64,000 bases of DNA from Streptomyces lavendulae subsp. lavendulae (GCF_002803845.1 NZ_CP024985.1:3720001-3784000); one strand, 5' to 3'. Positions 16,013-24,676 are shown, counted from the stretch's first letter. Made by a program: numbers and translations. The notes: generated from the sequence alone by a model not told the origin.

Positions 16013-17604
16013 GCGTTGCCTCCTGCGAGGAGCTTCTGGACGGCCGGGTCGGTGAGGCCGAGGAGGGTCGCGGGCCACAGGCCGGCGAGGACGGTGAGGG
16101 CGACGAGCGGGGTCCAGGCGGCGAACTCGTAGTGCTGGACGTCCGCGAGGGAGACCTCGGGGCCGGCCTTCGGGTCGCCCATGCAGACGCGCCGTACGAC
16201 GACCAGCAGGTAGGCGGCGGTCAGCAGGGTGCCGAACGCGCCGACGGCCATGTAGGTGAGGAAGGCCGGGCGGGACAGGCCCTCGGCCGGGTCGAAGGCG
16301 CCGAACAGGGCCAGCATCTCGCCCCAGAAGCCGGCCAGGCCGGGGAGCCCGAGGGAGGCGACGGCGGCGAAGGCGAGGAGCGCGCCGAGGCGGGGGGCCC
16401 GGCCGTAGAGGGCCGCGCCGGTGACTCCGGCGAGGGTGTCGAGGTCGCTGCTGCCGTAGCGGTCCTTGAGGGCGCCGACCAGGAAGAAGAGGAGGCCGGT
16501 GATCAGACCGTGGGCGATGTTCGCGAACAGCGCGCCGTTGACGCCGGTGGGGGTCAGCGTGGCGATGCCGAGGAGGACGAAGCCCATGTGGCCGACGGAG
16601 GAGTAGGCGATGAGCCGCTTGAGGTCGCCCTTGTTGCCCTTGCGGGCGAGGGCGAGGCAGGCGAGGGACCCGTAGACGATGCCGACGGCGGCGAAGGCGC
16701 CGAGGTACGGGGCGAAGGTGTGCATGCCTTCGGGGGTGATGGGCAGCAGGATGCGGACGAACCCGTACGTGCCCATCTTCAGCATCACGCCGGCGAGCAG
16801 CACGGAGCCGACGGTGGGGGCGGCGGTGTGGGCGTCGGGCAGCCAGCTGTGCAGCGGCCACATCGGGGTCTTCACGGCGAGACCGAGACCGATGGCCAGG
16901 ACGGCCAGGATCTGGGTGGTGTGGGACAGTCCGCGGCCGTTGTCAGAGGCGAGTGCCACCATGTCGAAGGTGCCGCTGTTCAGTCCGATCAGCAGCAGTC
17001 CGAGGAGCATGACCACGGAGCCGAGGAGCGTGTAGAGGATGAACCTCCAGGCGGCGGCCTGCCGCTGAGCACCGCCCCAGCGGGCGATGAGGAAGTACAT
17101 CGGGATGAGGACCATCTCGAAGGCGAGGAAGAAGAGCAGCAGGTCGAGGACGGCGAAGGTGGCGAGGGTGCCGGACTCCAGGACGAGCAGCAGGGAGACG
17201 AAGGCCTTCGGGGAGGGTCCCTCGGGGAGCTTGAAGTAGCTGTACACCGCGCAGAGGAAGAACAGCAGCGCGGTCATCAGGAGGAGGGGGAGCGAGATGC
17301 CGTCGATGCCGAGGTGGATCCGGATGTCCAGCGCCGGGATCCAGCTGATGTCCGTCGTCGCCTGGAAGCGGGACGGGGCGTCGTGGTCGAAGCCCAGGGC
17401 GAGGGCGATCGCCGCGACGAGGACGGCTCCGGTGACGGTGACGCCGTGGCGGAGCACCGCCTGGTCGGGGTTCTTGCCCTTGAGACCGGGCGGGGCGGGC
17501 AGCAGGGCGGCGACGGCCCCGAGGAGCGGTACGGCCACGGCGAACGCCAGAAGGAACTGCATCACGGACGGGCTGATATCAATCACGGCTGACTCACGGC
17601 TCAC
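16009..17604 (-). CDS. nuoM2: Complex I subunit M homologue of the partial nuo cluster
   Basis: About 531 residues if started at GTG 17604, which overlaps the nuoL2 stop (GTGA); GTG 17586 (reading VIDISPSVMQFLLAF) would give 525. About 14 helices. Conserved segments: FLAFEMVLIPMYFLIARWGG, GLGLAVKTPMWPLHSWLPDAHTAAPT, VLLAGVMLKMGTYGFVRI and LKRLIAYSSVGHMGFVLLG. These contain the pumping-channel Glu, Lys and His residues. It is a proton-translocating membrane-arm subunit in the cytoplasmic membrane. Four-base overlaps on both sides indicate one coupled operon. Confidence 0.92.
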   Translation of the reverse strand: MSRESAVIDISPSVMQFLLAFAVAVPLLGAVAALLPAPPGLKGKNPDQAVLRHGVTVTGAVLVAAIALALGFDHDAPSRFQATTDISWIPALDIRIHLGIDGISLPLLLMTALLFFLCAVYSYFKLPEGPSPKAFVSLLLVLESGTLATFAVLDLLLFFLAFEMVLIPMYFLIARWGGAQRQAAAWRFILYTLLGSVVMLLGLLLIGLNSGTFDMVALASDNGRGLSHTTQILAVLAIGLGLAVKTPMWPLHSWLPDAHTAAPTVGSVLLAGVMLKMGTYGFVRILLPITPEGMHTFAPYLGAFAAVGIVYGSLACLALARKGNKGDLKRLIAYSSVGHMGFVLLGIATLTPTGVNGALFANIAHGLITGLLFFLVGALKDRYGSSDLDTLAGVTGAALYGRAPRLGALLAFAAVASLGLPGLAGFWGEMLALFGAFDPAEGLSRPAFLTYMAVGAFGTLLTAAYLLVVVRRVCMGDPKAGPEVSLADVQHYEFAAWTPLVALTVLAGLWPATLLGLTDPAVQKLLAGGNA

Positions 17605-19691
17605 GATCCGGCGTTGACGTTGGCGAGGACGGCGGTGGCGATCGCCAGGACCACGGCGCCGGCGAGCAGGGCGCTCAGATAGCTCTGCACGTTGCCGGTC
17701 TGGGCCCGGCGTACGAGGCCGCCGAGCAGCCGGGGGCCGGCGCCCGCGCCGCGGACGTACGTGTCGACGACCTCGCGGTCGAGGAAGCGGACCAGGGTCG
17801 CGGCGGCCCGGACGGGGCGGACGAACAGCCGGTCGTAGACGGCGTCGAGGTGGAAGCCGTCGGCGGCGTGGCGGTGCAGGGGGCCCAGGAGCGCGCGGCC
17901 CGGGTCGGGGGCGGGCCCGGCCGGGACGGCGGGGTGGTCGTGGGTGACCTCGGCGACCTCGGGGGTCTCGGCGGCGGACACGGCGGCGAGCGCGGCGGAT
18001 TCGGCGGATTCTTCGGCGGCGACGGAGGCGGGTGCGGGGGCCGTGCCGGGGGCGCCCGTGGCCGGGCCCGCAGGGGCCTTGCCGGGGGCGGGCGCGGCCG
18101 TGGCGCCGACGGCGGCGGCGGCCTGGGCCGCGGCGCGCTGCCAGAGGCCGTAGGTGAGGACGATGCCGATGAGGGCGGCGCCCGTGCCGAGGACCGAGGT
18201 GGCCACCGTCGGGGTGAGCTCCCTGCCGCCGAACCAGTCGGCGAGGGTTCCGGCGGCGAGGCCGAAGCCGACCGTGGGGACCGCCAGCAGCCACAGCACG
18301 CCGGTCATGGCGACGGGCTCCCTGCCGTGGTCGGGGGCGGCGGCGCCCCGGCCGCGGAAGGCCATCAGCCACAGCCGGGTGGCGTAGGCGGCGGTGAGCA
18401 GGGCCGTCAGCACCCCGGCGACGAGCACCAGCCAGCCGGCCGCGCCGGGGGCGGTGTCGGAGTGTCCGGTCGCGGTCTGCTCGGCGGCGACGAGGACGGC
18501 TTCCTTGGAGAAGAAGCCGGCGAAGGGCGGGATGGCGGCGAGCGCGAGCAGCGCGATCGTCATCGTCCAGAAGGCGTCGGGGATGCGCTTGGCCAGGCCG
18601 TCCATCCGGGACATGGCGGCCAGGGAGTTCGTTCCGGCGGCGTGGATGATGACGCCCGCGCCGAGGAAGAGGAGCGCCTTGAAGGCGCCGTGGGACAGGA
18701 GGTGGAAGACGGCGGCCGCGCGGTCGCCGACGGCCAGGGCCCCGGTCATGTAGCCGAGCTGGCCGATCGTGGAGTAGGCGAGCACCCGCTTGATGTCGTC
18801 CTGCGCCAGGGCGGCGAGGGCGGAGCCGACCATCGTGACGGCGGCCATGACGGCCATGACCACCAGTGCGGCGCGCGAGGCCTCGAAGACCGGCAGGAGG
18901 CGGGCGACGAAGTAGATGCCGGCCGCGACCATGGTCGCGGCGTGGATCAGCGCGGAGACCGGGGTGGGGCCCGCCATGGCGTCCGGGAGCCAGGTGTGCA
19001 GCGGGAACTGGGCGGACTTGCCGGCGACGCCCGCGAGCAGGAGCAGCGCGATCAGCGTCGGGTGGTCGAGCCCGCCGGAGGCGACGGTGCGCAGGATCTT
19101 GGTGATCTGGAAGGAGTCGGCGTCGGTGGCGAGGGCGAACAGTCCGATGAGGAAGGGGACGTCGCCGAGCTTGGTGACGAGGAACGCCTTGAGGGAGGCG
19201 GAGCGGGCCGCTTCGGTCTCCCAGTAGTGGCCGACCAGGAAGTACGAGCAGATGCCCATGACCTCCCAGCCGACGAGCAGCACCATCAGGTCGCCGGAGT
19301 AGACGACGAGCAGCATGGCGGAGGTGAAGAGGGAGACGAGCGCGGCGTACGAGGGGTAGCGCGGGTCGTCGCGGAGGTAGGCGGTCGAGTAGACCTGCAC
19401 GCAGGTGGCGACGACCCCGACGAGGACGGCGACGAGGACGGCGAAGCCGTCCAGGTAGAGCGACAGGTCGATGGGCACCGAGCCGGTCGGTGTCAGTTCG
19501 GTGGCGGTCTCGATCGCCGGGCCGCCGCCCTGGCGGACGGCGACGAACACGGCCAGTACGGCGGCGCCCAGCGTCGGCAGGATGGCGAGCGGCCGGACGA
19601 GTCCGGGGGCCGTGCGGCCGAGGAGCAGGCCTGCCACCGCGCCCAGGAAGGGCAGGACGGGTACGAGGACCGCGAGGGTCGTGGTGCTCAC
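17601..19691 (-). CDS. nuoL2: Complex I subunit L homologue with an Ala/Pro-rich insertion
   Basis: 696 residues from GTG 19691, overlapping nuoK2 by four bases. The antiporter core is intact: LLVGWEVMGICSYFLVGHYW, AFLVTKLGDVPFLIGLF, KSAQFPLHTWLPDAMAGPTPVSALIHAATMV and DDIKRVLAYSTIGQLGYM. An insertion of about 80 residues rich in Ala, Pro and Glu (around residues 518-598, for example APAPGKAPAGPATG) separates the pumping core from the C-terminal helices and lateral-helix region (LLGPLHRHAADGFHLDAVYD). The insertion is absent in the main-operon NuoL. The tail of the protein has the usual hydrophobic helices. Confidence 0.92.
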   Translation of the reverse strand: MSTTTLAVLVPVLPFLGAVAGLLLGRTAPGLVRPLAILPTLGAAVLAVFVAVRQGGGPAIETATELTPTGSVPIDLSLYLDGFAVLVAVLVGVVATCVQVYSTAYLRDDPRYPSYAALVSLFTSAMLLVVYSGDLMVLLVGWEVMGICSYFLVGHYWETEAARSASLKAFLVTKLGDVPFLIGLFALATDADSFQITKILRTVASGGLDHPTLIALLLLAGVAGKSAQFPLHTWLPDAMAGPTPVSALIHAATMVAAGIYFVARLLPVFEASRAALVVMAVMAAVTMVGSALAALAQDDIKRVLAYSTIGQLGYMTGALAVGDRAAAVFHLLSHGAFKALLFLGAGVIIHAAGTNSLAAMSRMDGLAKRIPDAFWTMTIALLALAAIPPFAGFFSKEAVLVAAEQTATGHSDTAPGAAGWLVLVAGVLTALLTAAYATRLWLMAFRGRGAAAPDHGREPVAMTGVLWLLAVPTVGFGLAAGTLADWFGGRELTPTVATSVLGTGAALIGIVLTYGLWQRAAAQAAAAVGATAAPAPGKAPAGPATGAPGTAPAPASVAAEESAESAALAAVSAAETPEVAEVTHDHPAVPAGPAPDPGRALLGPLHRHAADGFHLDAVYDRLFVRPVRAAATLVRFLDREVVDTYVRGAGAGPRLLGGLVRRAQTGNVQSYLSALLAGAVVLAIATAVLANVNAGS

Positions 19692-20047
19692 GCGGCGACC
19701 TCCGGCCGGGCGGTGTTGTCGTCGGGCCGGGCGGGCTCGTGGCCCTCGGCGGTGTCGCGCAGCTTGTCGACGTCCGAGGTGCCGCGGTTGCGGTACACCA
19801 TCAGCACGATCGCGAGGCCGATGCCGATCTCGGCGGCGGCGATGGCGATCGTGAAGAGGGTGAGGGCCTGTCCGGCGTGGAGGGTGTCGCGCAGCCAGAC
19901 GTCGAAGGCCACCAGGTTGAGGTTGACGGCGTTGAGCATCAGCTCGACGGACATCAGGACCAGGATGGCGTTGCGGCGGGCGAGCACTCCGTAGAGGCCG
20001 GTGGCGAACAGGAGCGCCGCCAGGACGGCGGGGTAGGCGAGGTGCAT
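19688..20047 (-). CDS. nuoK2: Complex I subunit K homologue of the partial nuo cluster
   Basis: 119 residues, three helices, with the conserved buried glutamates in VLMSVELMLNAVNLNLVAF and AIAAAEIGIGLAIVLMVYRN, which form part of the proton path. It is longer than the usual 100 residues because of a hydrophilic C-terminal tail (TSDVDKLRDTAEGHEPARPD). The start ATG 20047 overlaps the nuoJ2 stop by one base. Confidence 0.93.
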   Translation of the reverse strand: MHLAYPAVLAALLFATGLYGVLARRNAILVLMSVELMLNAVNLNLVAFDVWLRDTLHAGQALTLFTIAIAAAEIGIGLAIVLMVYRNRGTSDVDKLRDTAEGHEPARPDDNTARPEVAA

Positions 20048-20658
20048 CAGCGCTGGCCCTTCCCGGTGCGGGCGGCGGCGTCGGCGGCTTCCTCGGCGGC
20101 GGTGTTGCGCCGGGAGAGCACGATGGCGCCGATGAGGGCCGCGAGGAGGAGGACGGAGAGCGCTTCGAAGGGGAGCACCCAGTGCTGGAAGAGGATCTCG
20201 CCGGTGACCTTGGTGGAGCCCTGGGCGGGGCCGTCGAGGTCGATCCAGGTGGCGCGGAAGGCGTCGACCACGACCCAGACGAGGGTGGCGCCCGCGAGGC
20301 CGGCCACGCCGAGGGCGACCCAGCGGTTGCCGGAGTCGGCGTCCGGTGAGCGGCCGATGGGGGCCTTGGTGAGCATGAGTCCGAAGAGGAGGAGGACGAC
20401 CACGGAGCCGAGGTAGATCAGTACCTGGACCCAGGCGATGAACTCGGCGGTCAGCAGCAGGTACTCGACGGCGATGCCGCCGAGGGCGACGACCAGCCAG
20501 AGGGCGGCGTGCACGAGCTGCTTGGTGGTGACCGTGACGAGGGCGGCGCCGAGGGTGGCGAGGCCGACGAGGACGAAGGCGATCTCGACGCCGGTCGGCG
20601 ACAGGAAGCCGTGTCCCGCGGCGGCCAGGGGGGCCAGGGGGGCGGTTGCGATGCTCAC
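20047..20658 (-). CDS. nuoJ2: Complex I subunit J homologue of the partial nuo cluster
   Basis: 203 residues from GTG 20658 (GTGA overlap with nuoI2). Five hydrophobic helices; recognised from VHAALWLVVALGGIAVEYLL and FIAWVQVLIYLGSVVVLLLFGLML, the latter containing the family's pi-bulge helix region. The C-terminus is a short charged tail (NTAAEEAADAAARTGKGQR). It is a membrane-arm subunit next to NuoA and NuoK. Confidence 0.92.
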   Translation of the reverse strand: MSIATAPLAPLAAAGHGFLSPTGVEIAFVLVGLATLGAALVTVTTKQLVHAALWLVVALGGIAVEYLLLTAEFIAWVQVLIYLGSVVVLLLFGLMLTKAPIGRSPDADSGNRWVALGVAGLAGATLVWVVVDAFRATWIDLDGPAQGSTKVTGEILFQHWVLPFEALSVLLLAALIGAIVLSRRNTAAEEAADAAARTGKGQR

Positions 20659-21254
20659 GCGTCGGCCTCCGGGGTGGTCGGGGGCGTGGCGGGCGCGGTG
20701 TCCGCCGCCTGGGCCCGGGCAGCGGCGGCCGCCGCGGCTTCGGCCTTGTCCACGGCCTTGCGGGCGGCGGCGATCTCCTTGGGCTCCTCGGCGGCGGGGT
20801 CCAGGGCGGGCGGGGCCGGCACGGTCCACATCCACTCGCGCAGCTTGTCGCGCTCGTGGGTGAGGTCGTGGATGTCGGTCTCCGCGTACTCGAACTCCGG
20901 CGACCAGAAGAGGGCGTCGAAGGGACACACCTCGATGCAGATGCCGCAGTACATGCAGAGGGAGAAGTCGATGGCGAAGCGGTCGAGGACGTTGCGGCTG
21001 CGCTCGCGGCCGCCGGGGGTGGCGGCGGGCACCGTCTCCTTGTGGGAGTCGATGTAGATGCACCAGTCGGGGCACTCGCGGGCGCACAGCATGCAGACCG
21101 TGCAGTTCTCCTCGAACAGGCCGATGACCCCGCGGCTGCGGGGCGGGAGCTCGGGCTGCGTCTCGGGGTACTGGGCGGTGTGCGCGCGCTTGGTCATCGT
21201 GCGCAGGGTGACGGCCAGGCCCTTGGCGAGGCCGGATCCGGGGATCGGGGACAT
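20655..21254 (-). CDS. nuoI2: Complex I iron-sulfur subunit I homologue of the partial nuo cluster
   Basis: 199 residues. Two complete 4Fe-4S motifs: Cys51, 54, 57 and 61 (CTVCMLCAREC) and Cys100, 103, 106 and 110 (CMYCGICIEVC), so clusters N6a and N6b should form. After about residue 135 the usual C-terminus is extended by an Ala/Glu-rich tail (EIAAARKAVDKAEAAAAAAA). In complex I this subunit passes electrons along the peripheral arm to NuoB. With no NuoEFG in the cluster, this 8Fe ferredoxin-like subunit is the obvious electron entry point, perhaps from reduced ferredoxin (inference). The start ATG 21254 overlaps the nuoH2 stop by one base. Confidence 0.93.
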   Translation of the reverse strand: MSPIPGSGLAKGLAVTLRTMTKRAHTAQYPETQPELPPRSRGVIGLFEENCTVCMLCARECPDWCIYIDSHKETVPAATPGGRERSRNVLDRFAIDFSLCMYCGICIEVCPFDALFWSPEFEYAETDIHDLTHERDKLREWMWTVPAPPALDPAAEEPKEIAAARKAVDKAEAAAAAAARAQAADTAPATPPTTPEADA

Positions 21255-22222
21255 TACTGGATCGCCACCTTCACGATGCCGGTGAGCGCGATCTGGGCGA
21301 GCGCGAGGGGGATGAGCACGGTCCAGGCGAGCTTCTGGAGCTGGTCCTCGCGCAGGCGCGGGTAGCTCACGCGGAGCCAGATCACCACGAAGGCGAGGAC
21401 GGCGACCTTGAGGAGGGTCCAGACCCAGCCGAGGCCGTCACCGCCGAAGGGGCCGTGCCAGCCGCCGAGGAAGAGGACGGTGGTCAGGGCGCACAGGACG
21501 ACGATGCCGGCGTACTCGGCGAGCAGGAACAGCGCGAAGCGCAGGCCGGTGTACTCGGTGTACGCGCCGAAGATGATCTCGGAGTCGGCGACGGGCATGT
21601 CGAACGGGGGCCGCTGGAGTTCGGCGAGGCCGGCGGTGAAGAAGACCAGCGCGCCGATGATCTGCCAGGGCAGCCACCACCACTCGAAGGCGCCCACGAT
21701 GCCGGGCAGGGACACGGTCCCGGCGGCCATCGCCACGGAGGCGGCGGCGAGCAGCATGGGCAGCTCGTACGCGAGCAGCTGGGCGGCGGTGCGGAGGCCT
21801 CCGAGGAGGGAGAACTTGTTCGCGGAGGCCCAGCCGCCCATGAGGGAGCCGAGGACTCCGATGCCCATGACGGCGAGCGCGAAGAAGAGACCGGCGTCGA
21901 TGACCTGGCCGACGGCGCCCTCGCCGGGCCCGATGGGGATGGCCAGGAGGACGAGCAGGTACGGCAGCAGGGCGACGGCCGGGGCGATCTGGAAGATGCG
22001 GCGGTCGGCGTTGGCCGGGACGATGTCTTCCTTCTGCGCGAACTTCACGCCGTCGGCGACGAGCTGGGCCCAGCCGTGGAAGCCGCCGGCGTACATGGGG
22101 CCGAGACGGCCCTGCATGTGCGCCATCACCTTGTGCTCGGTCTGTCCGACGACGAGCGGGAGCACGAGGAAGACGGCGAAGACGACGATGAGTCGCAGGG
22201 CGACGTCGAGGACGTCGTTCAC
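21254..22222 (-). CDS. nuoH2: Complex I subunit H homologue of the partial nuo cluster
   Basis: 322 residues from GTG 22222 (GTGA overlap with nuoC2). About eight helices. Conserved quinone-site segments are present: EHKVMAHMQGRLGPMYAGGFHGWAQLVADGVKFAQKED, LGGLRTAAQLLAYELPM and ELQRPPFDMPVADSEIIFGAYTEYTGLRFALF. This subunit forms the membrane part of the quinone chamber. It is shorter than the main-operon NuoH (452) because the long C-terminal tail is missing. Confidence 0.93.
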   Translation of the reverse strand: MNDVLDVALRLIVVFAVFLVLPLVVGQTEHKVMAHMQGRLGPMYAGGFHGWAQLVADGVKFAQKEDIVPANADRRIFQIAPAVALLPYLLVLLAIPIGPGEGAVGQVIDAGLFFALAVMGIGVLGSLMGGWASANKFSLLGGLRTAAQLLAYELPMLLAAASVAMAAGTVSLPGIVGAFEWWWLPWQIIGALVFFTAGLAELQRPPFDMPVADSEIIFGAYTEYTGLRFALFLLAEYAGIVVLCALTTVLFLGGWHGPFGGDGLGWVWTLLKVAVLAFVVIWLRVSYPRLREDQLQKLAWTVLIPLALAQIALTGIVKVAIQ

Positions 22223-23571
22223 GCGTCGCCTCCGGTGGTGTCGGGATCGGGGTCGGGGTCCGGATCGGGGTCGGGCTTGGCCTTGGGCTCGGACGCGGGG
22301 TCCGGGGGTGTGGCCGGGGACCCTCCGGGGTCCTCGAAGGCGGGCTTCGGGTTGTGCCAGGGGGCGTCGGCGCTACGGGGTGCCGTGCGGCGGGGAGCCT
22401 CCGGCTCCGGCGCGGGGGTCGTCTCCGCGTCCGCCGCCGGGGCCGCCTGGCTGGCGGATCCGTCCGAGGCGGAACGGGTACGGCGGACCGGGCGGGCCGG
22501 GTCCGGGGTGGCGGCGTCCGGAGCCGTGGTGTCCGGAGCCGCCTGGCTCGCCGAGCCGTCCGACGCCGAGCGGGTACGGCGGACCGGGCGGGCCGGGTCC
22601 GGGGCCGCCGCGTCCGGGGTGCCGGCCGCCGGAGCCGTGGCGTCCGGGGACGCCTGGCTCGCCGAGCCGTCCGAGGTCGAGCGGGTGCGGCGGACCGGGC
22701 GGGCCGGGTCCGGGGCCGCCGCGTCCGGGGTGCCGGCCGCCGGAGCCGTGGCGTCCGGGGACGCCTGGCTCGCCGAGCCGTCCGACGCCGAGCGGGTACG
22801 GCGGACCGGGCGGGCCGGGTCCGGGGTGGTGGTGTCCGGGGCCGGGGTGTCCGTCGGCTGGGTGGCCGAGCCTTCCGTTACCGAGCGGGTGCGGCGGGCG
22901 GCCGGGGCGTCGCCGGTCGGGCGGGGGCGGCGGGCGGCGGGGCCTTCGCCGGCCGCGCGCGGGGTGCGGGCCGGGCGGGTGGGGGCCGGCGGGAGCTGGC
23001 CCTTGAGGGGACCCCAGTCGTTCGGGTCGGGCACCCCGGGCGGCAGCATCTGGCGCCGCTTGGGCGCGTCCGGGTCGTGGGCCTCGCCCGGCTCCTTCGC
23101 CCCGGGCCACGCCTTGGCGACCCGCGCCGCCAGGACGAAGTCCTTGCGCAGCGGGTGGCCCTCGAAGTTCTCGGGGAGCAGCAGGGGGACGAGGTGCGGG
23201 TGGTCGGTGAAGGTCACGCCGAACATCTCGTACGTCTCGCGCTCGTGCCATTCGGCCCCCGCGTACACGGCGACGGCCGACGGCAGGGACGGGGCGGCGT
23301 GCGGGACGGTGGTGCGCAGCAGGAGGCGGCGTACGCGGTGGTTCTCCAGGGAGACGACGTGCGCGCAGATCCGGAAGCCCGTGCCGGGCTCGTCGACCGC
23401 GCTCAGCCAGTCGAAGTAGGTGCAGCCCAGCTTGTCGCGGGCGATCTCCAGCGCGGGGACCCAGGATCCGACGGGGACGTCCACGGTGAGGACGTCGTAC
23501 GCGAAGGAGCCCACGGCCTCGGCGCCGAAGACGGTGGCGGCCGCGTCGGGGAGGGAGTCGTAGAGGTTCAC
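22219..23571 (-). CDS. nuoC2: Complex I subunit C homologue with a 250-residue repetitive tail
   Basis: 450 residues from GTG 23571 (GTGA overlap with nuoB2). Residues 1-155 are a normal NuoC (30 kDa) domain with YFDWLSAVDEPGTGF, AEWHERETYEMFGVTFTDHP and NFEGHPLRKDF. From about residue 195 the protein is low-complexity and basic-acidic: four copies of DPARPVRRTRSASDGSASQA (starting at 251, 288, 325 and 357), an earlier degenerate copy (APAARRTRSVTEGSATQ), and a terminal DP dipeptide run. Most NuoC proteins end near residue 180-250. It is not a NuoCD fusion, because no NuoD sequence follows. The tail is probably disordered and may be variable between strains. Confidence 0.93.
   Translation of the reverse strand: MNLYDSLPDAAATVFGAEAVGSFAYDVLTVDVPVGSWVPALEIARDKLGCTYFDWLSAVDEPGTGFRICAHVVSLENHRVRRLLLRTTVPHAAPSLPSAVAVYAGAEWHERETYEMFGVTFTDHPHLVPLLLPENFEGHPLRKDFVLAARVAKAWPGAKEPGEAHDPDAPKRRQMLPPGVPDPNDWGPLKGQLPPAPTRPARTPRAAGEGPAARRPRPTGDAPAARRTRSVTEGSATQPTDTPAPDTTTPDPARPVRRTRSASDGSASQASPDATAPAAGTPDAAAPDPARPVRRTRSTSDGSASQASPDATAPAAGTPDAAAPDPARPVRRTRSASDGSASQAAPDTTAPDAATPDPARPVRRTRSASDGSASQAAPAADAETTPAPEPEAPRRTAPRSADAPWHNPKPAFEDPGGSPATPPDPASEPKAKPDPDPDPDPDPDTTGGDA
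22434..22821. repeat. In-frame 111-bp tandem repeats in nuoC2
   Basis: Three repeat starts spaced 37 codons apart (111 bases) and a fourth 32 codons on. The coding strand is nearly identical between copies; for example the reverse-strand text GAGCGGGTACGGCGGACCG or GAGCGGGTGCGGCGGACCG recurs in each unit. Reading frame is kept throughout. Confidence 0.9.
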
Positions 23572-24194
23572 GCGCCGGCCTCCGGGGCGGAGACGGGGGC
23601 GGGCGGGGGCGTGACGAGGCCGCTGGTGAGCTGGGAGACCGAGGGCGCCGCCGCGTACCGCTCCGCGAGGGACTCCCGGGCGATCTTCTCCTGGAGCTTG
23701 AGGATGCCCTGGAGGAGCGCTTCGGGGCGGGGCGGGCAGCCGGGGACGTAGACGTCGACCGGGATGATCTGGTCGACGCCCTTGGTGACCGAGTACGAGT
23801 CCCAGTAGGGGCCGCCGCAGTTGGAGCAGGCGCCGAAGGAGATGACGTACTTCGGCTCGGGCATCTGCTCGTAGAGCCGCTTGACGGCCGGGGCCATCTT
23901 GTCCGTCACCGTGCCCGAGACGATCATCAGGTCGGCCTGGCGCGGGCCGGGGGCGAAGGGGATGACCCCGAGCCGGATGAAGTCGTGGCGGGCCATGGAG
24001 GCGGCGATGAACTCGATCGCGCAGCAGGCGAGCCCGAAGTTGAACACCCACAGGCTGTAGCGGCGGCCCCAGTTCAGGACCACCTTCATGGGCTCCGGGG
24101 CGAGGCGGGAGAGGACTCCCAGGCGCTTGGGCTCCGGGAGCAGCTCCGGCTGAACCGTCACGTCGGTCACGTCCGGCTGGGGTGTCACGTCCAT
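23568..24194 (-). CDS. nuoB2: Complex I iron-sulfur subunit B homologue of the partial nuo cluster
   Basis: 208 residues. The cluster N2 ligands are conserved: adjacent Cys57-Cys58 (LACCAIEF), Cys123 (GACSNCGGPYW) and Cys153 (VPGCPPRPE). WGRRYSLWVFNFGLACC is the family signature. N2 passes electrons to quinone at the NuoB/NuoD interface; here no nuoD is in the cluster, so a partner NuoD would have to come from elsewhere. The start ATG 24194 overlaps the end of nuoA2 by ten bases. The C-terminal 40 residues are a Pro/Ala tail. Confidence 0.94.
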   Translation of the reverse strand: MDVTPQPDVTDVTVQPELLPEPKRLGVLSRLAPEPMKVVLNWGRRYSLWVFNFGLACCAIEFIAASMARHDFIRLGVIPFAPGPRQADLMIVSGTVTDKMAPAVKRLYEQMPEPKYVISFGACSNCGGPYWDSYSVTKGVDQIIPVDVYVPGCPPRPEALLQGILKLQEKIARESLAERYAAAPSVSQLTSGLVTPPPAPVSAPEAGA

Positions 24195-24592
24195 TCGAGG
24201 ACGCCCTTCTTGTACGCGTAGAGCAGGCCGACGGCCAGGAAACCGAGGAAGACGAACATCTCCACCAGGGTCGTGGCGCCGTAACCGGCGGCGGCGAACA
24301 CCGTCGCCCACGGGAAGAGGAAGATCGAGTCGACGGCGAAGATGACGTAGAGGAAGGCGTAGACGTAGTAGCGGACCTGGGTGTGGGCCCAGCCCTCGCC
24401 GACGGGGTCCACGCCGCACTCGTAGGTCAGCAGCTTCTCGGGGGTCGGGACGACGGGCCGCAGCAGGCGGCCGGCGCCGAAGGCCACCGCCACGAAGAGC
24501 ACGCCGAGGACCGCGAGCAGGCCGACGACCGAATAACTCCGGAAGTAGTCCGCGGCGGTCACGGTCACGGTCGATACCGTTGGGTCGGGCAC
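24185..24592 (-). CDS. nuoA2: Complex I subunit A homologue of the partial nuo cluster
   Basis: 135 residues with three helices. Recognised from TPEKLLTYECGVDPVGEGWAHTQVRYYVYAFLYVIFAVD, which includes the conserved loop Cys and the YxxALLFVIFDVE-like motif. It is the first gene of the ten-gene partial nuo operon. The promoter lies in the 157-base gap to the divergent sensor kinase gene, where the palindrome GGGGTTATCCCC is found at 24677. Confidence 0.93.
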   Translation of the reverse strand: MPDPTVSTVTVTAADYFRSYSVVGLLAVLGVLFVAVAFGAGRLLRPVVPTPEKLLTYECGVDPVGEGWAHTQVRYYVYAFLYVIFAVDSIFLFPWATVFAAAGYGATTLVEMFVFLGFLAVGLLYAYKKGVLEWT

Positions 24593-24676
24593 GTCCGTTT
24601 CCTCGCTCCTCGGCCACTGTCGACGATCTGGTTGATCTGGTACGGACGGGAGTCTAGGGCCTGGGCTGCGCGGGGT

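Noticed and set aside
22219..23571. NuoCD fusion in the partial nuo cluster
   Set aside because: The extra 250 residues of NuoC2 are low-complexity repeats with no NuoD motif; NuoD is truly absent from the cluster.
14477..24592. Horizontal transfer of the partial nuo cluster
   Set aside because: Codon use and GC are like the rest of the window and there are no mobile-element traces; ancestral duplication is the simpler reading.
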